Of a stretch of DNA of 64,000 bases, positions 23,804-38,430 are shown one piece after another; the first letter of the stretch is position 1; the number at the start of each line of letters is the position of its first letter. Source of the DNA: Ochotona curzoniae. Taxonomy: Eukaryota > Chordata > Mammalia > Lagomorpha > Ochotonidae. Location of the stretch: NCBI RefSeq assembly GCF_017591425.1, contig NW_024465369.1:23342501-23406500 (forward strand), given 5' to 3'. The notes beneath the pieces were generated by a model. It had not been told where the DNA came from, ran no database searches, and saw nothing but the letters and a program-made list of their open reading frames with translations. The translations under genes and the position numbers were made by a program.

Positions 23804-24739
23804 CCCAGATGCTGCTGCTTTAAAATAGGCATAGTGAGGATGCTGGTCACATATTGTCACAGCAGTAAATAAAAAAATTGGTATCAGGATGCTGAGATGG
23901 GGTGTTATTTAGCTCAGGGGCCAGCAGGATAAAGATAACCCTCAGATTGAGAGGAATCCAGAATGACAGTCTGTCATTCTGGAGTGCTCCTTTCTTAATG
24001 AAAATAAAAATCAGTTTTTTTCAAATATTTTTCAAATAAAGTTTCTTGTCAAGCCTATTTAAGAAGTAGAAAATGAATGTCATGGCAGGAATTGAAAACA
24101 AACTAAAATGGCCACTCTGAGATGTCAGTACTATTTATCAGATATTCTGATATTCCAACAAATATTCTAATAAGTATTTAGCTCCTCTGCCAAAACGGTG
24201 TAGTGTTTTCCTACTTAAAACACAAACTTGCTTAACTGTTCTCTTATCTTTTAAGTGGTAGGCTTTTCAATGATACTGTTATAAACACTGTTTAAGCAGA
24301 ATGAGAATTTTCTCTTAATGCAACTTGGAAGACATGGTGTAACCTGACAGTAGCATGTAGTGATCGGATAATGTGGTATGCCGGAATATTAAAACTGGTA
24401 CTGACCCAGATTAGCTTGGACATATTCTTCCACAATTGATAGTCTCTTATCAATATAAAAATTTTTTAAATGCCAGTAAAACAATCTGTTTTAGTTTCTA
24501 TGACAAAAAAATCTAAATAATAACCTGTTTTAGGTGTAAAAATGCCACAGTCATACTGAGATAGAAACATTGTTTGCTGTTGTCTTTGCATTTAATGTAG
24601 AAGCCTGTCTTATCCATGAGAAGATAGTAAAACGTTTAACACTATAAATAAGGCTTTAGATGATAGATGTAAGTGTTCAAGGTGTTTTTAACTGCTAGAG
24701 GTATTGTTTTATGTGAGAATATTAAGAAATCGAATCATT

Positions 24740-24940
24740 AATATTCTCATCTGGTCTTTCCCAGATGTCTACAACCATCCAAATGATCAAGGAGTTTTGA
24801 CCAAGTTGATTCTGGGGACACACCCCTAAATGTTCTCATTTGAAAATCTGGCTGTTTGCATAGGGACTTGGACTTCTGGCCAACTGTTTAATGAGCATTT
24901 TTAATAAGGTGATTCTGATGAAGAGGTTTGGGAATCTCAA
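24740..24940 (+). repeat. MER5A-like DNA transposon fragment
   Basis: 'tttaataaggtgattctgat' and 'gaagaggtttgggaatctca' match the MER5A end ('aggtgattctgatgc..gtttgagaacc'). The left half is weak. Confidence 0.4.
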
Positions 24941-26039
24941 TATTTGATTAGTAAAATTTGTTATGTTATGGATTGGGTTGCAAATGACATTGCGTATGTC
25001 ATTGCAGTTTGGTCATTTTTAGATGGTCTTCACTATATCTCTTTCAGCCATACATTCCAGTTAACTAGCATTCCTGAAGTTTAAGGGAATCTGAGTTTTG
25101 TTTTTTTAGAGTGTTCCTTTCTCCCTCTCCACCATGATAGCCCAGGCCCACTTTGCTCCTCTTGAAAATACTTGGCAGAATACTTTGTTCTCAGGTAGAA
25201 AATATGTGGACTGCTTATCATACCCCTTTCAGTAATATTAATTTTGTGTTCTTATTCCCTTTTAAGCAGTGACACCGAAGCCGAGGGAGGCGTACTTCAT
25301 GTGGCTAGGATTATTTAAGTTTTAATGGAACTGCAAATATGATCTTTGAGTCACAACTGCTGTCTTGGCTTAATTACTTCCACACTCCTTTACATGACTA
25401 TTATAGCTATAGCTGCAGCCTGTTTTGTGGTATTTGAGCATTGAAATTGTATTATTGAACAGGCAATGGAAGATTTGCATAATTAGTTCCTAAGACTTTC
25501 TTTTGTTGTTCATAAAAAAAAGGACCTTTCTTTTTTAGCCTCCTGTGTGAGTGCTCACAGTACTGTTGTAGAATAAAACTGTGAAAATGAGATCCCAGGC
25601 GGTCTGCAAAATCATACTTGAAGAAAAGCAAGAGCAGAGGACAAGGAGATGGAATCTGGGAAGGAACAGGAAAGACGTAGGAAATAACTCGGCTGTGTCA
25701 GGACAACCACGTGCTTTAAGACCACTCACATCAGTTAGAAAGAAAACAGATTTTCCCAGGGATTAAAAAAATTTCTCTGTCCAGTCACATTGGGAATCCC
25801 TTCTTTACTGTAATTCCTCCTCTGGCCTTTCTTGGTGATTTGCAATACATATTTAATCTGGTGCCCCAGACAAACCAACCAGAAAACAAAAAAACTTTGT
25901 TTCTCATTTCCAACGTATATAGGACCGTGTGTACGTTTTTCCATTTAATGCTTTTACATTTAATGAAGCTTCATGGAACAAAATTTGAATAATGAGGCTT
26001 TGAGTACATAATGTTGGGGTAGATTAAAAGGAACTCTTT

Positions 26040-26393
26040 CAGGCCCAAGCACAATAGTGTATTGGCTAAATCCTTGCTGCCTTGAACCTGCCGGCATCCC
26101 ATATGGGTGTCAGTTCTAATCCCAGCTGCTTTGCTTCCCAGTCAGCTATTTCCTTGTGGTCTGGGAAAGCAGTAGAAGACAGCATAAACGCTTGGGACCT
26201 TCTACCCATGTCAGAGACCTGGAAGAAGCTCTGGGCTCCTGACTTTGGATTGGCTCAGCTCTACCCATATTGGCCACTTGGGGAGTAAATCAGTGGATGG
26301 AAGATATTTCTCTCTGTCTCTCCCACTTTTTGCCTCTCCACTTTCTGCAAATCTGACTTTCCTATAAGAAATAAACAAATCTTAAAAGCAATT
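26040..26393 (+). mobile_element. Lagomorph C-type SINE, sense
   Basis: Full-length order: head 'caatagtgtattggctaaat', 'cggcatcccatatgggtgtc', 'tggtctgggaaagcagtaga', 'tcagagacctggaagaagct', 'ggccacttggggagtaaatc', a CT-rich stretch and an 'aagaaataaacaaatctt' end. The head 'ttggctaaat' resembles the pika form. Confidence 0.87.
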
Positions 26394-26853
26394 AGATCCT
26401 TAAAACAAAAATAAGATTATACCACAGGTGCTGAGATTTGCCCACAGCAAAACTGACAGTTTACCTTCCTCCCACAGCCTTGTTGGGAGAGAAGTGGGTT
26501 GCTGAAAGACCTTGGAGACACACAACAATGATGTACTCATTTCAGGGTGGTCTGATCCATGACAGAGGTGGGTGAATAACTTGAAACATATACAAGGGCT
26601 CATTGTAAAGGTGTTTGTAAAAGTCGTAGTCTAACATATGTATATTTTTACACAATAACATCAGTCTTTTAAATGCCACTTGCCTAGTATCCCTAGAAAT
26701 CCAAGCATTTATGATATACTTAGAAAATTGTGAATTTAATATAGTAACTGTCATCATGATTGACATGTTTCTGAGGTTTTCCCCTATTTTGCTCAGCACA
26801 TTAGAGTTCCTCTGTTGCTAAGGAATTGGGTTCTAGTCATTTACAAGGTTGGG

Positions 26854-26879
26854 GTTTGTTTGTTTGTTTGTTTGTTTTG
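26854..26879. repeat. (GTTT)n simple repeat
   Basis: Six to seven GTTT units. Confidence 0.9.
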
Positions 26880-28148
26880 ACATTTTTACTCATTTCTCAG
26901 GAATTAGCGGTAGATATACTCACTGTTTGCTGTGAAGTGAGCCCAGAAAGATATGCTGAGACTTTGGACTATTTACTAATGTGGGCCACTTCATTTAGCA
27001 CCTTAGTGCACCTTACTTTCCATGGTAAGGAACACACCATCTCAGCCCTTTTACTGTTATCTGGCATGTTTATTTTTGGTCACCAGAAATGTACGGATGA
27101 GATGCTTTATGTCACTAGTCATGTCTGCTTACAGTAATTCCATTGAGTACAATTTTGAAACCAGGTCAACAATTTTCACATGACTACAAATGTTATTAAC
27201 TTATTCCATTTTGGGAAGGGTTTAATTTCCATATTCTAATTTCTAGCTAGTCAGGTATATATTCTACAGCATCATAAATTATTATCTTGATAATTTCACT
27301 TGCAGTATGTCATGTTTACATCTCTGCAGCACATGGGGTAGTAATTCCACATGAACAGCTTGACAAAGCAGAGCTTGAAATGATTGCATGCCAAATTACC
27401 CCAGAGTGTCCCTTTAGGAAGAGTTAGCCTTCTTTTTTTGTTTGTTGCAAAGTTCATAAATCATTTTCTAGATGAGCTTTCCATCTAAAACATAGTCAGA
27501 ATATTTGAGATGAAATTTGATCATTAGGAAGAGTTTGATTTTAAGTAATTAAATTTACTATAATAGATGAAAGCCAGCACAGAGTTTGCTGAGTAGCTAA
27601 CATAATTGGCCTTTATATTTTGAGAATAAGGCAATAGGAAGTCAGGAGGGGCATGCAAGGCCTCACTGGGGAGGTCAGGAGTGAACATATATGGAGCAAA
27701 ATGGTCACTGATCAGAAACAGTCCAGTATCTGGGAGTTACTCTCAGTAGCACTGTCTTACAGACTGCTCTATCTTATCTTTAAGACGATCAGATGTTAAG
27801 ATGATTTCCGGTTTGAGGTCAAACGTATAGCCATGTCTTCAATTTCTCCATTTCTATTTTGGGTGATAGAGCATTCTGGAATTCTCTGCAGTGGTATTTG
27901 TTAAGCAAAATGAACTTGTCAATAGAGCTGTAACCAAATGGATTTGCTATGACTAAATTGTTTATATGTCAAGTTATCAAGGTTTTAGCCTCATGGAAGG
28001 CAGTGACTCAAGAAAACAAAAAAGAATATGAGGCAGCTAATGCGCTAGTGTGTATGCGCTGGACCTATTAAGAATCCCTGAATTCAAAGAATTTCTGCCC
28101 CTTGAGAACTATGGGAGGGAAATGAGAACAATTTAAGACAAGTAGAAC

Positions 28149-28246
28149 CTTTTTCTTCACTGATGGTTGCACCTGCCAGTTTGCATTTGTCCACACATTC
28201 TTCTTGGCTCTGGCCATCTGCAGACAAGTGGCATTCAAGGCAACTC
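28149..28246 (-). CDS. ITGB6: ITGB6 exon: beta-tail domain, N-terminal part
   Basis: The exon is 98 bases, reading (R)[32 protein letters not shown](D), with split codons at both ends (CG|G and G|AT). Four cysteines begin the beta-tail domain that follows I-EGF4. Human beta-6 as I recall reads [20 protein letters not shown], so the exon is clearly orthologous. The acceptor CAG is at 28249-28247. The donor is G|GTTCTA, a valid GT but poor at positions +3 to +6, where A/G, A, G and T are usual. No stop occurs in frame. Confidence 0.94.
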
Positions 28247-30882
<2,636 letters not shown>

Positions 30883-31224
30883 TTAAACCCTGGACCCTTT
30901 AAGGCCAGAACCACTTGCAGGTGTGTATGTTGTGTGCGTGGGTGTGAGTGCGTGTGTATGAGTGTGTGTGTCTAGGATCTTGTCTCTTTGTCTTTACCAC
31001 CAAAAAGGCTGAAGGAAAAATGAGCAAAGAGTCTGTTAATTGGGGTGGGGAGTAGGGAGTGTAGATGTATTTTTATTGACTGTGTTTTGTTTTATTTACT
31101 GACCTGGTCTCTTTATGGAAGATCCACATATTACCACATATAAATCAAATAGAATTTATGACTAGCTCAGATGGTAAAAGGCAGTAAACCCATAATAGCC
31201 ACTCTGTGTGTGTATGTGCAGCCA

Positions 31225-31450
31225 TGTGCATATATGAAAGGATTGTTAAAGTGTAGGAAAATTAGAATTAAGAGATATGTCTCTTTTGTTAAAAAAAATT
31301 TAGAAATGTATGCATTGCTTTTTCCATAATGTGCAGTTTTTGAACTTTTGGAAGATGTCTTTTATAAATGGGTTTCAAAAATTTTTGCACTAAAATAAAG
31401 TTATCTTTGGATTCCATTTTCCCATAACCTGTTTGAAGTACCCTTGTATA
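31225..31450 (+). mobile_element. Mariner-like MITE copy
   Basis: 'tgcattgctttttccataat', 'tgtgcagtttttgaactttt', 'gggtttcaaaaatttttgca', 'ctaaaataaagttatctttg' and 'ttccattttcccataacctg' give the family's right half in good order. Confidence 0.6.
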
Positions 31451-32808
31451 CGTAATTATTCTTGAACTTTTAATGGAGCTGTCACTGGACAGATCCCGTC
31501 CTTCTGTGTCACTCAAGATAAGCATTCATGAAAGCTTCCTCTATGAGACAGAGGGAGTGAAAACTACTTCACTTCACTGTAGTCAGATGAAGTAATGCCT
31601 AAGTTTCCCAAGTTTGCCTCACCAGGAATGATGTCCCCACAGACTTGAGGTGAGTGTTCTACGAGTTCATTATGCAACAAACTTTAACTGAGCATATAGT
31701 ACCTGCCAAAATTTGTTTTAATCATGGGTATATAACATTTAACAAGACAAGGTCACTGAATTGATAATTTAGTGTAAGTGTCAGGCTAACATGTACTACC
31801 ACTGAACTAAGACATGTAGTATAGTGTGAAAAGGGCTGCATGAAAAGGGCTATATGCACAGAGAAAGAATGCATGAACTAGAGTGGAGATCTGAGAATGT
31901 TTCTAGAGCATGAGGCACTCGAGATGAATTTACAAGATAATTATACAGGGTAAATAACAAGAGCAAGGTCTCATGCATTTCAGGCAGAGAATAAAAGTTT
32001 AGATACATGATGGCAGTGTGAGCTTACGTGACCTGTTTAATAGCCCTGGTAGTTTCATAGGGCTGGTTCCTTCCTCTGGGAAGGGCCCTGGCAGGGGATG
32101 AGGGAAAAGTCAACAAAAGTAGAAATTAGATTATGAAAAGGCTTATTGGTTGAAGTAGGACTTTTTATCTGAATAGCTATGGGATTTTAAGCAAGGGAGA
32201 GGTGTTAACAGATAGATGCATGTTTAGGGATATCCTGGCATCAGCAGAGAGGGTTGAATAGAAGACAAGACAGCCAGTCAGGAGGCTCCTGCAGCAGCAG
32301 AGGCCAGAAGATATGACACTGAACTATACCAGCACCCATGAGAGTGGAGCAGAAGGAAATACAATTTGGTGTTGGCATGCTTGGGGCATGGGTGTGACTG
32401 GTGCCAGAGGCAGGGTTTATGACGAGAGAAGCAGAGATGGGATTCTCAACTGGGCAGCTAGCAGATGGTCTGGTATCTCACTGACCCAGAATTGAAGGTA
32501 GCACATGGTCACTGCTATAATCTCCAGGCCCAATCTAGACTAGAGCTCAGCTGTTGAAATGAGCAGATGGAAGAAGGGGAAGAAAAACAGCTTTGGGAGA
32601 AGAAGCTAAGTTCACTTGTGGCTCTGTTTTGGAAGGGTCCTTGGGATATCTTGGTGGTTGATATCTTGGTGGTGATATGCCTGAAGCTGTGGGTTTCAGA
32701 GTCATCAGAGAAAGATGTCATGGATCAGGCCATTTAGGAAAAATATGCACAGTGAGAAATTTCTGGAGAGCATCAGTATTTAAAGCACGGTAGTATGATT
32801 AGATATTT

Positions 32809-33060
32809 AGCGGGCAGCTAAGATACCCACATCTTATACAGTAGACTCTGGGTTTGGTTCCTGGCTCTGGCTCCAACTTCCTAGCAGTGCAGATCTTGGG
32901 AGGCTCATGAACATGGGTTCCTGCCACCCACGTGGGAAACATGGATTTTGTTGTTGGCTGCAGTTCTGGCTCAGCCTAGTGGTTGCAGAACTGAACGCTT
33001 AAACCAGAGGACAGGATCTCTCTTTCATAAAACAAACAGTAAGTAAATAATAGCAATAAA
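32809..33060 (+). mobile_element. C-type SINE (older subfamily), sense
   Basis: 'ggcagctaagatacccacat', 'tctgggtttggttcctggct', 'gggttcctgccacccacgtg', 'gttgttggctgcagttctgg' and an A-rich end 'aacagtaagtaaataa'. Confidence 0.75.
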
Positions 33061-33211
33061 TAGGTGACCAGGGAAAAGGGTTTTTACAAGACCAGCTGAG
33101 AGCTTGGAGGAGAATTGGAATGATGATGCTGAAGGCTGGGGAAGAGACAGACTGAAAAGAGGAGGCACATGGGTCTGGTGCTGTGTTAGAGTGGGCAGAG
33201 CTGCTGTTTTC

Positions 33212-33505
33212 AAGGCCAGCATCCCATATGGGTACCAGTTCATGTCTTGGCTGCTCCACTTTTGGTCCAGTTCCCTACTAATGACCTGGGAAAATCAGCA
33301 GATGTCCCAAGTGCTTGGGTTCCTGCTACCTACATGGGAGATCTGATTGAAGCTCCTGGCTCTTGGCTTTAGGATGGCTCAGATCTGGCCACTTGCAGCC
33401 CTCTGGGAAGGAATTAGCAAATGGAAAATATTATCTCTTTCTTCCTGCCTCCCTGCCTTCCTGTTACTCTTTTAAGTAAATAAATACATCTTTAAAAATA
33501 CAAAA
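33212..33505 (+). mobile_element. Lagomorph C-type SINE, sense
   Basis: 'ccagcatcccatatgggtac', 'aatgacctgggaaaatcagc', 'gagatctgattgaagctcct', CT-rich 'cttcctgcctccctgccttc' and a tail 'aaataaatacatctttaaaa'. It begins without a clear tRNA-like head. Confidence 0.8.
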
Positions 33506-34179
33506 ACAACAAACAAAAATCCAGGAGGCAAGACACTTGTTGCAGACAAGTATCTTGTCTAATTTCAAAGGGCACATTCTCTACCTGGTCACCTAATGGT
33601 ATGCAAAACATTCTGAGATTGTTAACTGTTTAAGATAATGTACTTGTGCATTCTTTTTTATCCTGATTTGGGTGTCTTCCCTTCCCAAAATACTGAAATA
33701 GGCACTTGATATTCTGAACAAACCGCATTTATTTACAAACTCTGGTAATTGTTATTTTTCTTCAGAAGAAAAAAAATGTGCTTTAAAGCATTCTGTCTCT
33801 CAGAATTTGTTCTTCCAGAACAATTAGGATTAATCAAGATGCTATATGAATTTAACAATGTTTGTAACTGTGCCTGGTTGTAAGTAAATACTGCATATGT
33901 GGCAGTTATTAGACTTACTTTCAAAACTTACCCAGTAGGAAAAATTTATAAATAAAATTATCCATTAAAATTCCTACTGTTTTGCTGAAAACAAAGCAGA
34001 AGTAAAAATAATCACAAAAGAGGCAGGTTTCCATTTGGAGGAGACATGGCTGAGTTCCCTGGTGAAGGAAGATTCTAGATTTTCTCTTGTCATTTTTGGT
34101 CTAATTACTGTGTTCATGAGTGAACCTTATTGGGCTTGGGCTGGGAGAGTGCTTGGCCCAATCCTCTAATTGATTTAAA

Positions 34180-34420
34180 AATCACAAGACACAGAAGATA
34201 ATCACAAAGAATTTGAAGTTGAATTTTAATTACTTCTGGTATGTATCTTAGAACAACAAAACTAAAACCCATGCATGGTTTTTTCTTTTCATAATATGTA
34301 TTTTTCATTAGTATTTTGAAAGCCCTATTATATACATGGATTTCGGGGGGGGTGTTGTTTGCACCAAAATAAACTTATTTTAAAGTTTCATTTTCCACCA
34401 ACTTTTTGAGGCATGTGTGT
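34180..34420 (+). mobile_element. Mariner-like MITE copy
   Basis: 'cccatgcatggttttttctt', 'ttcataatatgtatttttca', 'atacatggatttcggggggg', 'tttgcaccaaaataaactta', 'ttcattttccaccaactttt' and 'tgaggcatgtg'. One of the best-preserved members in this window, with a G8 run at 34345-34355. Confidence 0.6.
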
Positions 34421-35419
34421 GTGTACTAAAAAGACATGCTTAGCTAATGAAAGAAGAATGAAGTTTATCTGGATTCATCAAGACACATTCCAACTGCTTT
34501 TCAGTTATGTGCCATTCATAACTGAACTAATTGATTCAAAGTCAAGAATAATGAAGGCATTTGGGCCAAAGCCATTAACTTAGCATTTATATATAGGCAG
34601 TCTTCTAAGATGGTGTCTTTTTTTTTTTTTTTCCTTCCTCAGCAAAGGAGAAACTTTTATGACCTAAGCTTCTATATCATAGTCTATGTGGAGGTTTTAA
34701 TATAATTTATAAATACTTTTATATGAACATTTCCAAATGTTTTGTGAATGCCCCAGTTTGTAATTGCCTGTCAGAATTACTTGGAAGAAATTTAGAAACT
34801 CTCCATGTAGAGTAGAGAGGGACCATTCATGGCCCAAGTATTGAAGGACCCCATTTTCAGAATAGAGAAATCTTCCTCTTTGCTAGCCTTCCAGAACCAT
34901 CAACATGATTACAAAAGTTGCCAGTTGATGTGTTCAAGCAATCAATTATCTGACACACCTGCTCACACAGCAGCAAAACCTTGTTGGTTTTATGTAAAGG
35001 CAAGATGATAACCAAATAGCAAGAAAAGATTTACCCAACTCTTTAGAAGGATGGATCTCTCCGGGATGGCATTTGACAATAGCTGTAAGTGCCTAATGGC
35101 AGGAAATTTCTTCTCTAATGTCATTTGCCTGTTAGAGCTTCCAGGCTCCTTGAATCAAAATATGAGACACTAATGGAATTTGGGCAAGGAAAAAACAAAA
35201 TCAATGGAGCCCTATATCTTTGAGTACTTACAGGTGGATGAAAGAAATTGTATGAAGAAGAACACTGTGATAATAGACCTTCAGAAAAGTGGCCTATGCT
35301 GAGTCTGCTGGTTTTTTAAAAAGTGAGATCCACACAAGATATGAAGCAGTAGCCTCGTTAGCCCTGCTGCTGAAAACAGTAACTGCAGAACATGGTGTCC
35401 ACGATGGCAGGCAGTTTTC

Positions 35420-35490
35420 ATCCCTGTCCTAAGCCGAAAGCCAGGCATATAGTAGGTCCCCATAACTATATGTTGAATCTGAATAATTGT
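35420..35490 (+). repeat. L2-like fragment
   Basis: 'aagccaggcatatagtaggt' and 'ataactatatgttgaatctg' resemble the L2 'gcctggcacatagtaggcgc..tgttgaatg' end. Confidence 0.45.
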
Positions 35491-36624
35491 ATTTTCTTTT
35501 ACTGTAACTTTAAAGAAATGGATACTCATTATAACATATTATTGTTTCTGGTACTGCTAAGAAACAGAATAAAGCTTTGGAGAGACAGTATGATTGAGGA
35601 TCTTAAAGCATCCCACAGTAAGGAGGAAATTGGTGCGAGTGAAGTTTGAGAGTCCAGCTGAAGAAAGCATTGTGGTTTCCAAATGGAATTCCTTAGCAAT
35701 CACTGCAACTGGTTCAAAGAAAGGCTCTATTGTTCCACAATCCTTACTACAATGCGCAGACTAGCTTATCTCTTTTTAAAGTTATATTCTTCTTTCATGG
35801 TATGAAATAGAGTGAAAGGCTGCCAGGAAATACCTTGCTGCTAAACACAGTTTAGCAACTTACACGCCTTAGATTGGTTTGATCTCAGATTTAAAGGGTG
35901 AAATTTAGATGGTGTTACTAACACTCTTTTGTTATTGGATTCCACTTATGTTTTCTTGGAAACTTGTGCTAGAAATGCATGGTGGGACTTTGCCACATGA
36001 ATTTTTCCTGTAGTGTAGGGGTGGCTGTAGCTGGCCATAGCTGACCTCTGGTTGGGTCCTGTTTGCATTAGGATGGAGGAGGGGTATTTCTTCACTGAGA
36101 CAAGCCCTACTTTTTTTTGGTCTTTTGCTGGGCACGGGGTAGGGGGGGGAAGCAGATTTTACTCAGAACAACCCACACCTTGACCCCTGCAACAGCAGTA
36201 GTAAAGAAATCAAAGAGGATCTGATGACTTTCAAAAAGCTGGCAGTTCTTTAACGTTCTGTCTCTCACATCTTTCTTTTCGGAAAATGACTCTTTTATAT
36301 ACTCCTGATGTTGATTTAGAAACTTGACTCACTTAGTTTTTCTGTAGAGATAATGGCTCTCTGCGGTTGAAGATCTGTTTGCTTCCATACTGTGAAAAAC
36401 TGACATGCTAGAGCTTTAATTTGACAGTCAGTGAATATTTCAATTGTAGCACCAATGTCTATCATTTAAAAGCAGAAAGTGGGGCTGATGCAGTGTGTGA
36501 AATTATTTTCTTTATAGTAATAATTTTGAGTGTTAATATGCATATAATACTTGCTTTAATAGACTGTGCATAAATATATCCTGTATATACCAGAATGATG
36601 GTACATCATGCTATATGTAACATG

Positions 36625-36725
36625 AGGGTGCTTCAGAAAGTTAAAGAAAATATGTTAGAAGAAACTAAAAATTTGTTGCTAAAACATTTTTGATATAATG
36701 TTTCCATGTGCTTTTTGAAGTTTCC
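36625..36725 (+). mobile_element. Mariner-like MITE fragment
   Basis: 'gggtgcttcagaaagttaaa' and 'tttccatgtgctttttgaag' are the inverted end blocks around a shortened centre. Confidence 0.45.
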
Positions 36726-37288
36726 TCTTACATTCTTAAACTATAGTGGCTTTACATCTACCAGGAATTTTAACACATAAATATTCCCATTTTTAGGTCT
36801 TCTCAAATTTCTCAAGAAGTTCCAGGTAGATTTTCATCTCCTCCTTCACATCTATCCTCACTTTCTTAGACCCCATGCCTAGTCTAGGATCTGGCACAGT
36901 GAAGAGTCCAGGACCTCAAGGTTGTGCTCCATGCTGGCCTTGGCAGTATGTGTGTTTAGCAGCCTAGCTGTTGGGTATTTCTAAAGTAATGAGCATTTAA
37001 GGATTGGGACAGAGCCAGGAACTTGGTCCAAAAAAGTCTGGGTTCAGATCCCAGGCATTTTGATTGAGTCTGGGGTTTCATTGCCATCTTTTGGCTAACC
37101 ACAAATTCAGTAGGCAGAGATTCCACCTAGAATAAATGGTAAGGCTGGGGGCTGGAGGAGAGGAGGAGATTCAATAACTCAACCTAAACATGAAGTCACT
37201 CAGTTGAGTAGCACACATTTGCTGAATAGCTCCTGTGCCCAGGAAGCTGTGTAACCTGTGTCAGATATGGACTGAGAGCATTGCCTAC

Positions 37289-37706
37289 CTCCGCAAAGCA
37301 GTCCTCTGTGTCTCACGCAGGAGAAATTGTCACACTGACAGTACGGCCCGTAGATACTTCCATAGGGAGAGAGGTGGCAGACGCACTGGCCGCAGTAGCA
37401 GTCACCCCTGCCGCTGCATGAGGGAAGGTCAGGGGCCTCTTTGCAGGAATCCGTGCTCAGCACGTCCTCGCCACACTCACAGTGAGGACCCATGTGGCCT
37501 GGGTGGCAGGTACACACCCCACACTGGAAGGAGCCATTACCATTGTGACATTTGGAGCTGTTTACTTCCACTTCTTGCTCACAGTCGCAGTTGCACTGGG
37601 GACTGACCAGGATATCCAGGGTGTCTCCCAGGCCCACAGGTTTTATGATAATGTGTTGGTTTCTCTTCTCACAGTTTGTTACGCTTACAGACACATTGAA
37701 TGAGGC
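37289..37706 (-). CDS. ITGB6: ITGB6 exon: hybrid-domain end, I-EGF1, I-EGF2 and start of I-EGF3
   Basis: The largest exon here: 418 bases, 139 codons plus one base. It opens [40 protein letters not shown], closing the hybrid-domain beta-sheet. It then enters the cysteine-rich modules with [40 protein letters not shown] and [29 protein letters not shown] and NFS are possible N-glycosylation sites. These modules relay the swing-out of the hybrid domain to the leg. Close to human beta-6 throughout; differences include TNCEKRNQ, where I recall IPHCERRS. The acceptor TTGCAG ends at 37707 and the donor GTAGGC starts at 37288. An antisense open frame over the same bases is a shadow. Confidence 0.97.
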
Positions 37707-37910
37707 CTGCAAGAAAACATAACAAATGCACCTGTTTCCTCCAGCCAACAAGAGGCAGGAGAGACCAAAGCTGTAAGGTGATCTGCTCTGCAAAATATGT
37801 TCTTAGGAGATCTGTGAAATTCATGAAAGAATCCAAAACTTAAGTGAGCTAAGCTAAGGTCTGACCCACTGGCTTATTTATTTCAGAGGGACTGTAGGCT
37901 CTCTACTTAC
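37707..37910 (-). other. ITGB6: ITGB6 short intron (204 bp)
   Basis: Bounded by GTAAGT at 37910-37905 and CAG at 37709-37707. Nothing else seen in it. Its small size contrasts with the multi-kilobase introns around it. Confidence 0.9.
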
Positions 37911-38045
37911 TGTGTCTCCCACCTTCATGTGAGAGCATTTCTTCTGGTGTGGGAAGAGGGTGCTGTTGTTACAGATAGCTGTGAACGACAAGTTGACTCC
38001 TTCCGTGTCTCCTAGTACTTCCAGCTCCACTTCAGACCGCAGTTC
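37911..38045 (-). CDS. ITGB6: ITGB6 exon: hybrid domain
   Basis: Exactly 45 codons, phase 0 at both ends: [45 protein letters not shown]. The hybrid domain is the lever that swings outward when the beta-I domain binds ligand. NLS and NST are possible N-glycosylation sites. The paired cysteines (AIC..KKC) are the expected disulfide. The acceptor is TAAAG at 38050-38046, with a T-poor tract before it, and the donor is a strong GTAAGT starting at 37910. Confidence 0.96.
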
Positions 38046-38283
38046 CTTTAGTTAAGGAATTAAGAGTTAAATGAGGTCACAGCAAAATACAGCCAGGTGA
38101 GGCAACTCTGAATCATGTTCATTAAACTAAAAATGAATAATGCCAAATAGGGCTTGAAATAAATTCATTGTATCATCAATCAAGCAAGAAAGTGTGCAGT
38201 GTATTTCATATCTAATCAAATTGAAGATGCCATCAGTTATAAGATACGCTATTATTTTACTACAATTAAATTATGACAGATAC

Positions 38284-38430
38284 CTGGGGACAGTTTGGCA
38301 GAATATATGAATTAGTCCCATCAGGCTCAAGCAATTTGGCTTTGAAAATAATTTCATTCACTCTGAGGGTTTTGGCAAATTCTCCTTCCCTGAGTTGCGC
38401 AGCTTGGCATGTAAAAGACAATTCTTTTGC
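38284..38430 (-). other. Exon-like open stretch of unknown origin inside the ITGB6 intron
   Basis: Between an in-frame TAA (38433-38431) and a possible donor CAG|GTATCT (38284/38283) lie 49 open codons. They include FTCQAAQLREGEFAKTLRVN and EIIFKAKLLEPDGTNSYILP, then NCPQ. The peptide looks protein-like, but I cannot place it in any family, and it is not needed for ITGB6: the flanking exons join in phase as AAYE|ELRS. No good acceptor or pyrimidine tract is visible at the upstream end. It may be a pseudogene fragment, a fossil exon or chance. Confidence 0.2.

Larger units (their letters stand above)
23192..28148 (-). other. ITGB6: ITGB6 intron (5.0 kb)
   Basis: Contains an antisense older-type C-SINE at 23590-23803, a MER5A-like piece at about 24740-24940, a sense C-SINE at 26040-26393 and a (GTTT)n run at 26854-26879. 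I recognise nothing in 23830-24730, 24960-26030 and 26900-28140, which are AT-rich single-copy sequence. Confidence 0.85.

Noticed and set aside
31690..32310. Diverged sequence with transposon-like texture
   Set aside because: It resembles old interspersed repeats in other mammals, but I could not assign a family, so it is not listed as one.
37235..37606. 123-codon plus-strand open frame
   Set aside because: Antisense shadow of the ITGB6 exon at 37289-37706; cysteine-rich codons read in reverse give few stops.
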